This document shows, in pieces, positions 46,998 through 59,590 of a DNA stretch of 64,000 nucleotides. Under the pieces are notes generated by a model. It had not been told where the DNA came from and searched no databases. It worked only from the letters and a program-made list of their open reading frames with translations. Position 1 is the first letter of the stretch, and every line of letters starts with the position of its first letter. Both the position numbers and the translations under genes were made by a program. Source of the stretch: Gnetum montanum (taxonomy: Eukaryota; Streptophyta; Gnetopsida; Gnetales; Gnetaceae); the NCBI GenBank assembly GCA_015680685.1, contig MNCI01004609.1, positions 124,142-188,141 on the forward strand. Reading direction: 5' to 3'.

Positions 46998-47016
46998 AGC
47001 CTATAAAAGTTGCAAG

Positions 47017-47460
47017 GAACATCACTTGGCCTTTTCTCCAAGGGAGGAGCTTATTATGGCACACTGATTACATTTTTTTTCTCTTTTTCTCTTGTTTTTT
47101 TTAGATTCTAAGAAGTTGCCAACCTTCAGGCATGGGTACATGTATTTCTAGTGGGACCCACAGAATTTTATTCAATGCTAGTTTAGGTTACTCATGCTTC
47201 CATTTTTCATTAGATCTAGAAGGATATGGTTATAACCTTAGCAACATGATAGAACATATAGAAGTGGCTAGAGAGAATTCACAAACCCCCTTAATGTCAC
47301 ACCCTACACATTCCACCTTGGTTCTACACTCTTTTGTCTGGACATAATGATTATAGATTTATTATTAGTTTGGATGATGAAAAAGGTAACCATTATGACT
47401 AGGGCAAGAACCTCTTATGAATGGAATGGGTGGATGGATGTCGTGGTCATAATGTTTGAA
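47017..47460 (-). pseudogene. Conserved short frame after gag, unit B
   Basis: Minus-strand counterpart of 37740-38030 in E2 and 56295-56790 in unit C. It includes CDIKGVCEFSLATSI and MPEGWQLLRI peptides. It contains stops, and no function was recognised. Confidence 0.45.
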
Positions 47461-47670
47461 TAATCAATCCCTTATAACTTGACAACATAGATAAAACCTC
47501 ACCTCATTGGCAAACATGATCAATTTATTCACAAGCAAGATTATTCAACAAAGGAAATGAAACAATAGCTAGAAAAAATCAAAATAATTAGGAAAAATTG
47601 GATCAATAAATAGAAGAATGACAACAAATTGTAAAACAAAAAGATGAAAAGCACTTAGAAATCCTGAAGA

Positions 47671-50227
47671 TTAGAATGGTGGGCAACCCCCATGACTAAA
47701 CATTTGGCTATGGCTAGGATTAATAAGTGGATGAGTAGGATCCATGCATGTATGAAACATTGGTAACCATTCATGCCCTAGCCATGGGATGTCTATTAGT
47801 GGTATGGTGGCTAAGTAGAAAAATTGTTGGCCACAAACTTGATGGTTATATGGATGGTGGGCCAAGGTATGAGGTACGTTAACATTATGGATGGCAGGCC
47901 CACGATTGCACCCTTGATCATGATATGGTATGCATGGATTTATTTATCTTCCCATGCTTGTAGATTCATTGGTTGGATTTTGAATCAAAGTACTAATGGA
48001 TGGTGGCCCCTATGTACAATCAAAGGACGTCAGTTGAGACAAGGAAGGTGGTGCACCAGATTGGCCTTGTGTTGGCTCAGTTGATGTGGTGGGTCCATGC
48101 ATGGTTTGTTTTATTCTATGGCCTTTCCTCTAGAAGGGGTGTTTCCTACATTGTGGTTGAAACCCAAGAGTGTCAGCATGTCTATCCACATTTGCAAAAT
48201 AGGTGGCACTCATTTGTTGATATTGGGATGCTAAACCTTTGTGTGCTACTAGCGGTGGTATATAATGAGGTGGATTATGAGAATATTAAGGATAGGATGG
48301 ATGGTAAGAGGCATGAGGTGGTTATCCTTCAAGGGATGTCATGGGTTAATGGTACTCAAGAGAGTGGTAGTGGCAATTGGAAGTAGAGGATGTAGAACTA
48401 GTTGGAGATATAGGGTGTTGAACATAATATTTGTGCAATTTCAGTAGATATAGCTAATTTTGGTGTGGCCTCCCCCATGACTGTGGTTGCTACCACTACA
48501 GTTGGTAACCATGTTGAGGCTAGTAATAAGTCCCCTTAGGATGGTACAATCAATTGTGGGACTATCTATAATTACCTTGTGGGAGAGGAAATCTCCTAGG
48601 CATGTGCTTTTGCAAAAACTTCAAATTTAAGGCACCTACCCAATACTCCTATAGATGCAACAATATGGGGCATTGGCCCTTCGTATGGTCATATATGCAT
48701 AGGTCACATCCATTATCTTTGTCTATGGTTAAGTCTATAACCTCATTTTCTTTAGCCATTTTTCCTGTTTGCTAAACAGTGTTCTTGGCTATTTCTTGGT
48801 TTTGTATCCTCTGTTTATTGTGATTGCCTAGCTTGTTTTACATGATCCTCTTCATGACTATATCAATAAGATTTTTGATGTTTTCACTTATCCATTTGGA
48901 CATCCTATTAAACTTTGCTTCTAGGTCATTGATAGACTCTTGTAATGACAAGGTTTGTTGTGGAATCACCTTATCGAGAGTAGTTTCATTCTTCTTATCA
49001 TAGATCTAGACCTCCTTCGATTGAAGAGTGATATTTCTCGACATTCACCCATTTGCATATCTCTCCTTCTTCTTTTGCCACATAATTTATTAGCTCTTTG
49101 ATCTAATGGGCTTGAATTTCATATAATTACCCTAGGACATACATCCCAAGGATCTCCCTTGTTTCATTACGAAGCCCATCTATGATGTGGAAAAGTTGCC
49201 TTTCCTCAGAGAACCCATGGCCTGGGCATCTATTCAATAAGGCATAATATCTATATAAGGCCATGTCCAAGGGTTCATGTTGTTCTTGTTTCCACTCTTG
49301 GATCTATCTCCTTAGGTTGGACACTCTTGCATAGGTTTGGTATTTCTCATTGAAAAATTCTAGCATTATAGACCATCGTTGAATTGAATTTGGTCTCTAT
49401 GATCTATACCTCATTTGGTCTTTATCAATTAGTATCCTAAGAAAGAGCTTAAGCTTTTGCCATCCACTTTCAATGTTTTAATAAGCATAGGCATTATGGA
49501 AGACTTGTAAATGCTATTATGGATCTGAATCATAGCCTCCTACAAATCTGGGAATATTGCTCATGCCAAGCTTAGGTAGACAACTCTTTTTGTGATGCCT
49601 ATGAGATATCTTAACTACCTCTGTGATATGCATTAGTCTCTTAATGGCTAGTAAGGGTTCATCATCATCAAATAGGTTGTCAGGGAAATTTCTATCTCTA
49701 TTCGTTGGATCGTGATGATGATATCTTTGACCTTTCCCATGGGTTTAATTCTGGTTTTTAGTCCAACCTTTTAATGGAGCTCTATCTCTATACCTATGTT
49801 CATCTTCGTGAGAACTAAACGTTGAAGGGAAAGAGGAAGATGAGGAACTAGAAGAATTTCCATGGCTTTTATGCTATTCTTTAGGGTCCTTTTATTTATT
49901 ATTTATGGGTTTTAAGGAGGTCTTAGGCCTTGAGGCCTCCCCTAGTCTAGGAATTACATCATTTCCTCTAAGATTGTTTGCTTTAGGTGAATGTAGTTTT
50001 TGAGTGTCGTTAGGGTGGTTATGATAATAAGAAACGCCTACATAAGGTTGATCACTCTAATCTTCTTCATCATATATCTCATTAGTTTTCCAATAAATGT
50101 GGTTATGATCATAAGAAATCCCTACATAAGGTTGATCACTCTAATCTTCTTCATTGTATATCTCATTAGTTCTCCAATGAATGTGTTCACTATATAGTTC
50201 ATAGTCATTTTCATGTAAGAGAGACAT
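47671..50227 (-). pseudogene. gag pseudogene, array unit B
   Basis: ATG at 50227 (MSLLHENDYELYS) with a TATAG-type stop soon after. The full gag order is otherwise recognisable on the minus strand: a Ser/Arg-rich region near 49850-49750, the gag core 49570-49150, a knuckle near 48660, and a C-terminus ending SHGGCPPF at 47671. Multiple stops and some frameshifts. The plus-strand frames 47824-48386 are antisense shadows. Confidence 0.75.
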
Positions 50228-50351
50228 CGTTGTTGGTTTATGGTGTGTGATTTAATATTTTCTAAAAGACATATCATTAATACCTTTTATAGTGATCTTG
50301 TATAATATATCTTATCTAGATAACTAGCACCATCCCCAACAATGATGCCAA

Positions 50352-51224
50352 TGATGAGCGACAAGATACCCCTATGCCCAACCATACAAATCACAAGCAT
50401 TCATGCATGATCTAATCCAATTCTGTGGATGGGACTAATTGTGGCATCTAGATCATTATGCTCTAATCATAGTTCATTGTCTTTCCACTTGGACTAGTGG
50501 TAGCTTTGTCACATATGGTTTAGTCCAAAGTGAGGTTTATGATGTTGTCTAATTTGTACACTACTCCTAATGATGATAAAGAGATAAATTAATTAAACTA
50601 ATGAATGATAGAAAACAAGATCTAAACTAGCCTATGTGTGATGAGTATCCCCACTTAATCATCCATACACATCTTAGAGTTCGTGAGGCTACTTTTGGGA
50701 TTGCTAAGCGCATGTCACTGGTTATGCTAAACAATAAACTTCTGAATTACCAAGCATCTACACTTAAACATTCATGAATAAGGCATACACATTCTACTTA
50801 ATAACAGGAACATTAAATAACAATAAATGAAAACATTTAACTAAATAAAGTAGTAAATAATTAACAATTAAAAGCAATAACAATCTAAGTGGATGCTGCA
50901 ATGATGGGAGTAATCTTGATCTTTATTGCCAGTTATGTAATGTGTCCAAGTACATCACACTCAAACAAAGGTGTCATATGATTACAAACATCACACTGTG
51001 GGCATGCATTGGGAATAACAAATTCTAGAGAGAAGCAACTAAAAACTAAAACTATCTCCCTACTTCTTACATTCTACCTCCTCTCATCTGAGTGCCTAAT
51101 TATTATATTTATAGGCAAATTTAGATGAGGTGATGTCAGATATCCGATGTCACTTATTGGCTTCGATGTTAAGTATGCGACATTGAGTCTCCAACATTGA
51201 GGCCTACCAAAGGATGACTCATCA
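50352..51224 (-). repeat. LTR-B, shared middle LTR of the array
   Basis: 873 bp, TGATGA at both ends in the appropriate sense. TATA box (TATAAATATAATAA on the minus strand) near 51110-51122. U3 with GATGTCAGATATCCGATGTC words. PBS to the left (TTGGCATCATTGTTGGGGA on the minus strand) and polypurine tract to the right. Confidence 0.85.
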
Positions 51225-51424
51225 TACCCCCATAACTAAATGAAAACTTGTCCTTGAGTTAAAAAAAATTAGGAACATGTTCCTTACAAAATATTGGTAG
51301 GTATGAAATTATTAATTGACTTAAACAATGAAAAAAATAATTGACTCTTTGCATGCTGCAGAGGTGTCATACAAAAATGGGACACATTATTACAAAAAAA
51401 AAACAAAAAACAAAATTGGGAAGC

Positions 51425-54400
51425 TCATGTGGTGCCTAGAGGTAGTGGCTCTTCCATCAGCTGCTTTCCTTTGTCGCCAAGCTATTGAAATTTGTAGTGA
51501 TTGATCAAGGCCTGTGATGTGTGGCAAGGTACCCCTACACTCAACCATATGAATACGAGCATTTGCACGTGCGATCTGGTCAAACTCCAAGGACTAAGTG
51601 CTTACGTGCCTTATGGAACACCTAAGGTTAATCAGTTGCTATCTTCCCAAGCTAACTTGTATTTATCATGGTTGTATGGTTAAGTGAACTTGAGGTATAT
51701 GATTTTTATATCTTTTATGTTTTTATCACCTATGCTAAGAGGGGAAAGGGTGAAGAGACTAATTAACTAACTTTCACTAACTAAGCTCTAATTATCCTAG
51801 CATCATTATCCGTTCCCACTTGCCATTCACACCTTGAACTAATGCAACGCTAATGGGATTACCAAAAGCTATTTGTTACTAGGATTACCAAGCATAACGC
51901 ACATGCTCAAAGCGATTGTACTGAATGCACTTAACTATGAGAGTTGAGGGTTGAGAGAGATTAAGTCATTAAGAAAGCATTTAAACATTCAACAATAATT
52001 AAAGTCCTATTTAGCTTAGTCCATATGTTGCAAGGTTTATCCAAATGTTCGTCTTTATTGCTGTACATAATTGTGTGCTCATGTATAAAATTTCTCGAAT
52101 AAAGATCTGTTCACTTTGGGACTCCTATTGCAGGCACATGGAAATTATTCTAACTCTGGAATGGAAAAATGGCAAGAGTTTGGCTAAGGTCTAGATCTAG
52201 ATGGAGAAACAAGGGAGAGTTGCCTCTTATTTATAGAATTGGTGATGGGATGCGATATCGCGTTCCATCAACCTACAACTTCTCTTCCCCTATCCTTGGA
52301 TCATGCATCATCTAGGCTGCTATGTCGATGTGTGCTAGTGTTGGTACATGCCAAGAACATGGCAATTGTGGAACATCTAATTCCCCTTTACATACCACAC
52401 TACAAACTGTTGTAGTTCTTTCTTGAAAGTCCTAGCTTTGTCCCTAAGCTCATGATAATTCATCAATCTTTGAGCTACATTTGAGGCTATATCCTTTTGT
52501 CCCAAATAATTGGCTTTGACCACCTCTAACTATGAGTTTGCCACCTATAGCTTTTGCAAAGCATACTTTTGATTTACAAACTCTTTCTTATATAGTGCAT
52601 AGGTGATTGCCACTTGCTTCTCTAGCTCATTTTGGGGATGACTTGCTATAAACATGGGAGGGTTGACATATCTAAGATTAGTCAATGCCATGTATTCCTT
52701 TAGATCCTCTATCTACAGGTCCTTGTTTTTGACTTTTTCTTATTAGACCAAGGCATAGCTATCCAAGATCAGTTGCCACTCAAGGTTTTGTGCTGATAAA
52801 GAGCTAATGTGGGCTTTGGTGGATTTCTTTTTCATTGATTTGCTTATACATGCTAACTTGGTCGTAGAAGTGTTCTTTCAATTTTTCATGCTTTTTGGCC
52901 TCATTTTACCACACACTAATTTCAATTACTAACTTTTGGTGAATAGCACAAACCTCCTCCATGGAGACGATTCTATTCTTCCAAGCTGATCTATTCATGT
53001 CTTGGTTGACCCTCACTAGTTGTTCTCGTAACTTGTGGATGCTCTCTTCTAGGCTGTTCTTTTGTTTCTCCATAGTGGTCAACCTGGAATTTTTTGTAGC
53101 AAGCTACTTATTCTCCTCTTGTATGGTGATCAATGCCTTTTTATACGCATGAGATGATGCATCGATAACAGAGGTATTCCAGACCGCTGTCTCCTTCTCT
53201 TGCTCAGTAGCTACACTCTCCTTTGTTAGCTTAGTAAGCTCCTTTGTTCTGAATTGTTTGAGTTGGTCTGGCATAACAAAATGGGTAGGACTCTATCATT
53301 CAACTCACAGAGCAACCAACTCTTCTTGTAATCTTTGTATTTCAGCTTTTGCATGTTTTGCCCTAACTTTTGCCATGACCAACTTGAGTGGTGATGAGGT
53401 TTGATTGAGTTGCAGTGACATTGCTAGGGATGTTAAACAAAGTGATCATTACTTGGTCCATCTACAGTAATCGATCCAGCATGTCCTCATGCACCACAGG
53501 AGTCATTGAAGTCCTAGCCAACATTTGTGCATCACTGGTTCCTACTAGATCTATCGAGGGCATAATAGACATATTGAATGACTCCTTGATGTGATTAGTG
53601 ATCACCTCTATTGCACCTACTACATCCCATGTTGTAGTACCATGACTATGGCACCTTCTCTAGTTTTCAATGTTACTTGGAAGGATGTGGCATTCCCAAA
53701 GATCTAGCATGACCATTGGGATCCTTCTCCTCCTGACTGTATTGAGATCTCCCTCTGCGTTGGGTCAGTTGATACGATGGATCGTGCAACGTTGTCCATG
53801 ACTTGGAAGAGATTAGACTCATCCTTGCTTCCCCAACTGATTATTTTAGTGATCTTTGTAGATGGCTCATCGAATGCTTGTAGTCTTATGGTAGTGGTAG
53901 TGGTGAAGCTTGTGCTTGTGGACGTTATTCAGGCTTGTGTTGCATTTCTATTCATGGCTTAGCCTCCTTCTCTGCTTCTTGTTCCTTACCAAGATCTTTT
54001 CTTGGTGCTACCTATTTTAGGAGCTCAGTGAAGGAGGCATTCTGTGCCTTCCTAGGGATATCAGTAGTATATTCCACAATCTCAGTGTGCTTGCATAACT
54101 TTCTAATTAAGTAAGAAAATGGAAGTGTTGGTCTCCCTAACTTTGTTTCTTCAAATTGTCGTTGGATTTCAATAAAGTAATATTGGGAAAGATTGGCTGC
54201 AAATTTACCCATTAAAATGGCACTTCCCCTAGTCACATAAGTGGAAATTTAATTGAGCCCTTTTGTGGGAAATAGGTGGTACATCCCAATCTTGAAGTAG
54301 GTTTTTTTTCTAGAGTAATTTCATTGTATGTCTTATCCTCCTTGTTGTATGCCTGTATCAGCCACAATTTTTCTGTTTCAAGGTCAAATCTAGTTGACAG

Positions 54401-54913
54401 GTGATCAAGCTTAGTTCCTTTATTAGATAGGTTGAGAGCTACAACAATTTCTTTGACTGAATAAGGGACAATCACCCCATAGATGTTAATGATGGTGCCC
54501 TCATCCTTATTATGCCAGAACTAATAGCTTTTGCCTATGTACCATTCACCACTGTCTAATAGGATGGGCCATAATGGGGATGCCTTGAGTTGTGTTCAAA
54601 CCGCCTTTGGAGCAAACTTCATGAATGGGCTGAAGTTCATTTCCATTATGACTAAAGCCAATTTGGACTTTTTCAAGGTGGCAGCAAGGTAGTTAGGGGG
54701 CAACATGAGATGTTGTCCCTATTCAGGGGTTAGTAGGTCTACCACCTCTTCTTGAGTCAATTGCTTGATAGTAGGAGCCTCTTGGTGAATACTAAAGGAT
54801 TAGACCTCCTACTCAGCATGCTCCACATGTTCGCCTTGCTAACTGTAGCCACCATGTCGATGCTTAGTGGCTCTCTATGAGGGTTCACCCTGAGCACCTC
54901 TCTTTGGGGCCAT
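51425..54913 (-). pseudogene. Accessory ORF pseudogene, array unit C
   Basis: Homologue of the E2 accessory ORF. ATG at 54913 (MAPKRGAQGEPS) directly after the conserved intron acceptor. The domain region is in two frames (54475-54233 and 54236-54012) with STRFDLETEKLWL, KEDKTYNEITLE, RGSAILMGKFAANLS and FSYLIRKLCKHTEI. A Lys/Glu/Gln-rich coiled coil runs down to 51425. An 800 bp solo LTR (51515-52314) splits the C-terminal part. Net of that insertion it is about 2.7 kb, against 2.8 kb in E2. Broken by a frameshift and stops. Confidence 0.7.
51515..52314 (-). mobile_element. Solo LTR nested in unit C
   Basis: Begins TGATGTGTGGCAAGGTACCC (3' end signature of the family) and contains a TTTATTGCTGTACATAATTG block and a TATAAATAAGAGG-type box near 52230. 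It ends near GATCATGCATCATCTA. No internal sequence or second LTR adjoins it. Accessory-ORF coding sequence resumes on both sides. Flanks GCCTG and GGCTG are a possible 5 bp target duplication with one change. Confidence 0.7.
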
Positions 54914-54981
54914 CTACAATCAAGTAAAAACCAAGTGTTACTAAGGCTATGTTTGTTATCATTAATTAATTTATACCTTAC
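54914..54981 (-). other. Leader intron of the accessory ORF, unit C
   Basis: 68 bp on the minus strand, donor GTAAGGTATAA and acceptor TTGATTGTAG followed by ATGG. Matches 39365-39425 of E2. Confidence 0.55.
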
Positions 54982-55292
54982 TCGTAACCTTAGTTCATTA
55001 AGTTCATAATCCATATGATTACAGGGTTAGCAAAATTTTCAAGAAAAATCCCCAAAAAGTGTCTATCTCCTTTTACAACCCTTCACAACTAGTTCCTTTT
55101 TTATTATATGTGGCTTATAATAATGGTTATGGCCCCATGGGTTGGAAAAATTAGATTTCTAGCATTAATGTGAGTGATCTTTTATTATAGCTCCTAAGGT
55201 TCTCAACATTTTTACCATTATGATACCTTTCGGGTGATAGCAAATTTCAGCAAGTCGACACAAGGCTTTTATAAGGCCACACATCTCATTTT

Positions 55293-55405
55293 TACTAACC
55301 CCTGAATAGGGACAACATCTCATGTTGCCCCCTAACTACCTTGCTGCCACCTTGAAAAAGTCCAAATTGGCTTTAGTCATAATGGAAATGAACTTCAGCC
55401 CATTN
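55293..55405. other. Inverted 112 bp copy ending at an ambiguous base (N)
   Basis: 55293-55404 is an exact reverse complement of 54624-54735, and position 55405 is N. It places an antisense piece of the accessory ORF in its own leader. An assembly join artefact is likely. Confidence 0.8.
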
Positions 55406-55409
55406 AGGT

Positions 55410-55640
55410 GAACACCCTAGGTTTAGATAGATTCGAACGACATGAAAATGGAAGCGATAGAGAGCTAAATATCGCAAGTAGAAGATAGATGTGTAGAGCT
55501 CTAAATTGCGAGAAAAAAAGTTCAATAACTCCCCTAGTAGCAAATGAAGAAAATGAAGTTCAAGTGCCATGGGAATCATATATTTATTCTTTTTGTGAGA
55601 CATGACGTTGGGTACATGACATCGAGATCCAAAAATTTCC
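55410..55640 (-). promoter_or_regulatory. Internal promoter-like block, unit C
   Basis: Minus-strand counterpart of the E2 block: GGATCTCGATGTCATGTACC then an AATAAATATATGATT box (about 55578-55592). The downstream leader shares CATTTTCTTC and TTCCATTTTCATGTCGTT-type sequence with E2 39050. Confidence 0.5.
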
Positions 55641-56294
55641 TTTTGATAGGGCCACTGAACATGCAAACTAGAGCTCTATGATTGGTTAGAAAGTTTGAAG
55701 TTAAGTCCATTGATTTAGGGTAAGTGAAAAATCAATTTGAGACACCAAAAGTATGATAAGATGAAGTCGTCAACATGGAAATCACTAGAATGAGTAAGAA
55801 AAAGGCATTGAAATCGAGGTTATGGGATAGATTTGTTTTATGATAAGGGAAATAATAAAATGTAATAATGTGAGCACTTGGAAGGTGAAAAGTGATGTGG
55901 GTATGTTAAATAGATACAAGTCACAAAAGTTGCACAAGTGAATCCTCCCCAAAGCAAGCTCTAGCCCATGATGCCCTTGTGTAACCACACCTAAAAATGT
56001 TCATAGGCACTAAAGGGGTTGAATGTAATGCTGACCTATAAAACAAAAAACACATGTAAAAACTACTAAATTGAGATAATAATTCTATGTTACACAAAAC
56101 CACAAGCCATGATTATCCAGACAATAAGATGAGATGGATAGTAAAAAGGATTTTAGAAATTGGAACATGAGGTCTTACCATGGGCACAATGAAACCTGGT
56201 GTGTTATTAATGGTTAAATAACCATGTGTCCTTCTTTCTAAGATTCAAACCAAGTCCACACCACATCGCAGTGACATCACATTATTTCATCACA

Positions 56295-56790
56295 TCAGCA
56301 GACAACCATAAGCCTATCAGAGTCGTGAGGAGGAACATCACTTGGCGTTTTGTCCAAGGAAGAACTTAGTATGGCACACTGATTACATATATTTTTTCTC
56401 TTTTTTTTTCTTGTTTTTGTTTTTTTTTGAATTTTGGGAAGCTGCCAACCTTCAAGCATGGCTATATGTCTTTCCAGTGAGACCTGCAAAATTTTATTTA
56501 GTGCCAATTTAGGTTACTTGTACTTCCATTTTTCGTTAGATCTATAAGGATATGGTTACAACCTCAGTAACATGATAGAACATACAAAAGTGGCCAGAGA
56601 GAATTCACAAATCCCCTTGCTGTCATACCCTGGTTCTGCACTCTTTTTCCCATACATAACAATTATAGATTTATTATTAGTTTGGATGATGAAAAAGGTT
56701 ACCATTATGACCAGGGCAAGAACCTCTTATGAATGGAATGGATGGATGAATGTCGTGGTCTGAATGTTTGAATAATCAATCCCTTATAAC
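56295..56790 (-). pseudogene. Conserved short frame after gag, unit C
   Basis: Contains the longest open part of this segment (70 codons, 56507-56295: ALNKILQVSLERHIAMLEG, then a Lys-rich run, then SSLDKTPSD). E2 has ERHTAMLEG and ETPSD at the same places. Function unknown. Confidence 0.5.
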
Positions 56791-56982
56791 TTGACAGCAT
56801 AGAGAAAACCTTACCTCATTGGACAACATGATCAATTTATTCATGAGCAAGATTACTCAACAAAGGAAATGAAACAAGAACTAGGAAAAATTCAAAGAAT
56901 TAGGAAAAACTAGATCAAGAAACAGAAGAATGACAAAAAATTGTAAAAAAAAAAGATGAAAAACATTTAGAAATCCTAAAGA

Positions 56983-59466
56983 TTAGAATGGGGGGTAACC
57001 CCCATGACTAAAAATTTGGCCATGGCTAGGATTAATAAGTAGATGAGTAGGATCCATGCATGTATGAAACATTGGTAACCATTCATGCTCCAGCCACGGG
57101 GTGTCTATTGGTGGTGTGGTGGCTAGGTAGAGAAATTTTTGGCCACACACTTGATGGTTATATGGATGGTGGGCCAGGGTATGAGGTACGTTAACATTAT
57201 GGATGGCTAGCCAACGATTACATCCTTGATTATGGTATGATATGCATGGATTTATTTGTCTCCCCACACTTGTAGATTCATTGGTTGGATTTGGAATTAG
57301 AGTACTAACAATTGGTGACGCTTGTGTATAATCAGAGGACGTCAGTTGAGACAAGGAAGGTAATGCATTAGATTGGCCTTATGCTAGCTCAGTTGATGTG
57401 ATGGGTTCATGCATGGTTTGTTTTGTCCTATGGCCTTTCCTCCAGAAGGGGTATTTCCATCATTGCGGTTGGGACCCATAAGTGTCAACATGTCTATGCA
57501 CATTAGCAGCACAAGTGGCACTCATTTGTTGATATTTAGATGCTAAACCTTCATGTGTTGCTAGCAATGGTATATAATGAGATGGATTATGAGAATGTCG
57601 AGGATAGGATGGATGGTAAGAGGTGCAAGGTGGTGATCCTTCAGGGGATGTCATGGGTTGATGGTACTCAAGAGAGTGGTAGTGGTAATTAGAAGTAGAG
57701 GATGTAGAACTAGTTAGAGAAATAGGGTGTTGAACATAATATCCATGTGATTTTGACGAATATGGCTGATTTGGATGTGGCCTCCCCCATGACTGTGGTT
57801 GCTGCCACTACGGTTGATAACTGTGTTGAGGTTGGCAATAAGTTTCCCTAGGATGGTACAATTGATTATGGGACTATCTATAATTACCTTGTGGGAGAGG
57901 AAATCTCCTGGGCATGTGCTTTTGCACAAACTTCAAATTTAAGGCACCTACCCAATACTCCTGTAGATGCAACAATATAGGGCATTAGCCCTTCAGATGG
58001 TCATATATGCATAGGTCACATCCATTATCTTTGTTTGTGGTTGAGTCTATAGCCTCATTTTCTTTAGCCATTTTTCCCATTTGCTAAAAAGTGTTCTTGG
58101 CTTTTTCCTGGTTTTGTATCCTTTGTTTATTGTAATCACCTACCTTGTTTTGCATGATCCTCTTCATGACTATCTCAATAAGAGTTGTGATGTTTTCACT
58201 TACCCATTTGGACATCCTATTAAACTTTGCTTCTAGGTCATTAATAGACTCCTATAATAACAAGGTTTGTTGTGGAGTCACCTTATCAAGAGTAGTTTCA
58301 TTCTCCTTACCATAGATCTAGATCTCCTTTGATTGAATACTTGGGTTCCATTGATATTTCTCGACATTCTCCGATTTGCATATCTCTCCTTATTCTTTTG
58401 CCACATGCTCTATTAGCTCTTTGATCTAATGGGCTCGAATTTTGTATAATTGCCTTGGGGCATACATCCCAAGGGTCTCCCTTGTTTCATTATGAAGTCC
58501 ATCTATGATGTGGGAAAGTTGCCTTTCCTCGAAGAACCCATGGCCTGGGCATCTATTCAATAAGGCATAATATCTATCTAAGGCCATGTCCAAGGGTTCA
58601 TGTTGTTCTTATTTCTACTCTTGGATCTGTCTCCTCAGGTTGGACACTCTTGCATAGGTTTGGTATTTCTTGTTGAAAAGTTCCAGCATTATAGACTATC
58701 GTCAGATTGAATTTGGTCTCAATGATCTATACCAAAATTGGGCTCTATCAATTAGTGTCCTAGGAAAGAGCTTAAGCTTTTGCCATCCAATTTTAATGTT
58801 GTAGTAAGCACAAGAATCATGGAAGGCTTGTAAATGCTATTATGGATTTAAATCATAGCCCCCTACAAATTTGGGAATATTGTTTATCTCAAGCTTAAGT
58901 AGATGACTCTTTTTGTGATGTTTGTGAGTTATCTTAAGTGCCTTTGTGATACGCATTAGGCTCTTAGTGGCTAGTAAGGGTTCATCATCATCCAATGGGT
59001 TGTGAGGGAAATTTCTATCTCTATTAATTTGATCATGATGTTGTTGTCTTTGACCCTTCCCATGGGTTCGATTCTGGTTTTTAGTCTGACCCTTTAATGG
59101 AGCTCTATCTCTATACCTATGTTCATCTTTGTCAGAACTAGACGTTGAAGGAAAAGAGGAAGATGAGGAACTAGCAGGATTTCCATGGCTTTTATGGTGT
59201 TCTTTGGAGTCCTTTGATTTATTATTTCTAGGTTTCGAGAAGGTCTTAGGCCTTGAGGCCTTCCCTAGTTTAGGACTTACGTCATCTCCTCTAAGATTGT
59301 CTACTTTAGGTGAATGTAGTCTTTGAGTGTTGTTAGGGTGGTTATGATCATAAGAAATCCCTGCATAAGGTTGATCACTCCAATCTTCTTCATTGTATAT
59401 CTTGTTAGTTCTCCAATGAATGTGTTTGTTATACAGTTCATAGTCATTTCTGTGTAAGAGAGACAT
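56983..59466 (-). pseudogene. gag pseudogene, array unit C (best preserved)
   Basis: ATG at 59466 (MSLLHRNDYELYN). The first 208 codons are open: a His/Arg-rich start, a Ser-rich run and a basic RYRDRAPLKGQTKNQNR region, then NNIPKFVGGYDLNP. After two stops the core continues (HLQAF, KLKLFPRTLI, FWYRSL, NKKYQTYARVSNLRRQIQE, HEPLDMALDRYYALLNRCP, SHIIDGLHNETRETLGMY). The knuckle CDLCIYDHLKG-CP lies near 58020 and the C-terminus ends SHGGYPPF at 56983. It has an intact start codon, unlike E1 and E2. Plus-strand frame 59129-59326 is an antisense shadow. Confidence 0.82.
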
Positions 59467-59568
59467 TGTTGTTGGTTTATGGTGTGTGATTTAATATTTT
59501 CTCAAGGACATATCATTAATACCTTTTATATTAATCTTGTATAATATAACTAATCTAGATAACTAGCA

Positions 59569-59590
59569 CCATCCTTGACAATGGCGCCAA
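59569..59590 (-). other. Primer binding site, array unit C
   Basis: The minus strand reads TTGGCGCCATTGTCAAGGA directly after LTR-C. TGGCGCC is an exact match to the complement of a plant tRNA-Asp 3' end. This is the best-preserved PBS of the window. Confidence 0.8.

Noticed and set aside
47824-48386. Plus-strand frames of 86 and 128 codons
   Set aside because: They are antisense to the unit B gag, which has family matches on the minus strand.
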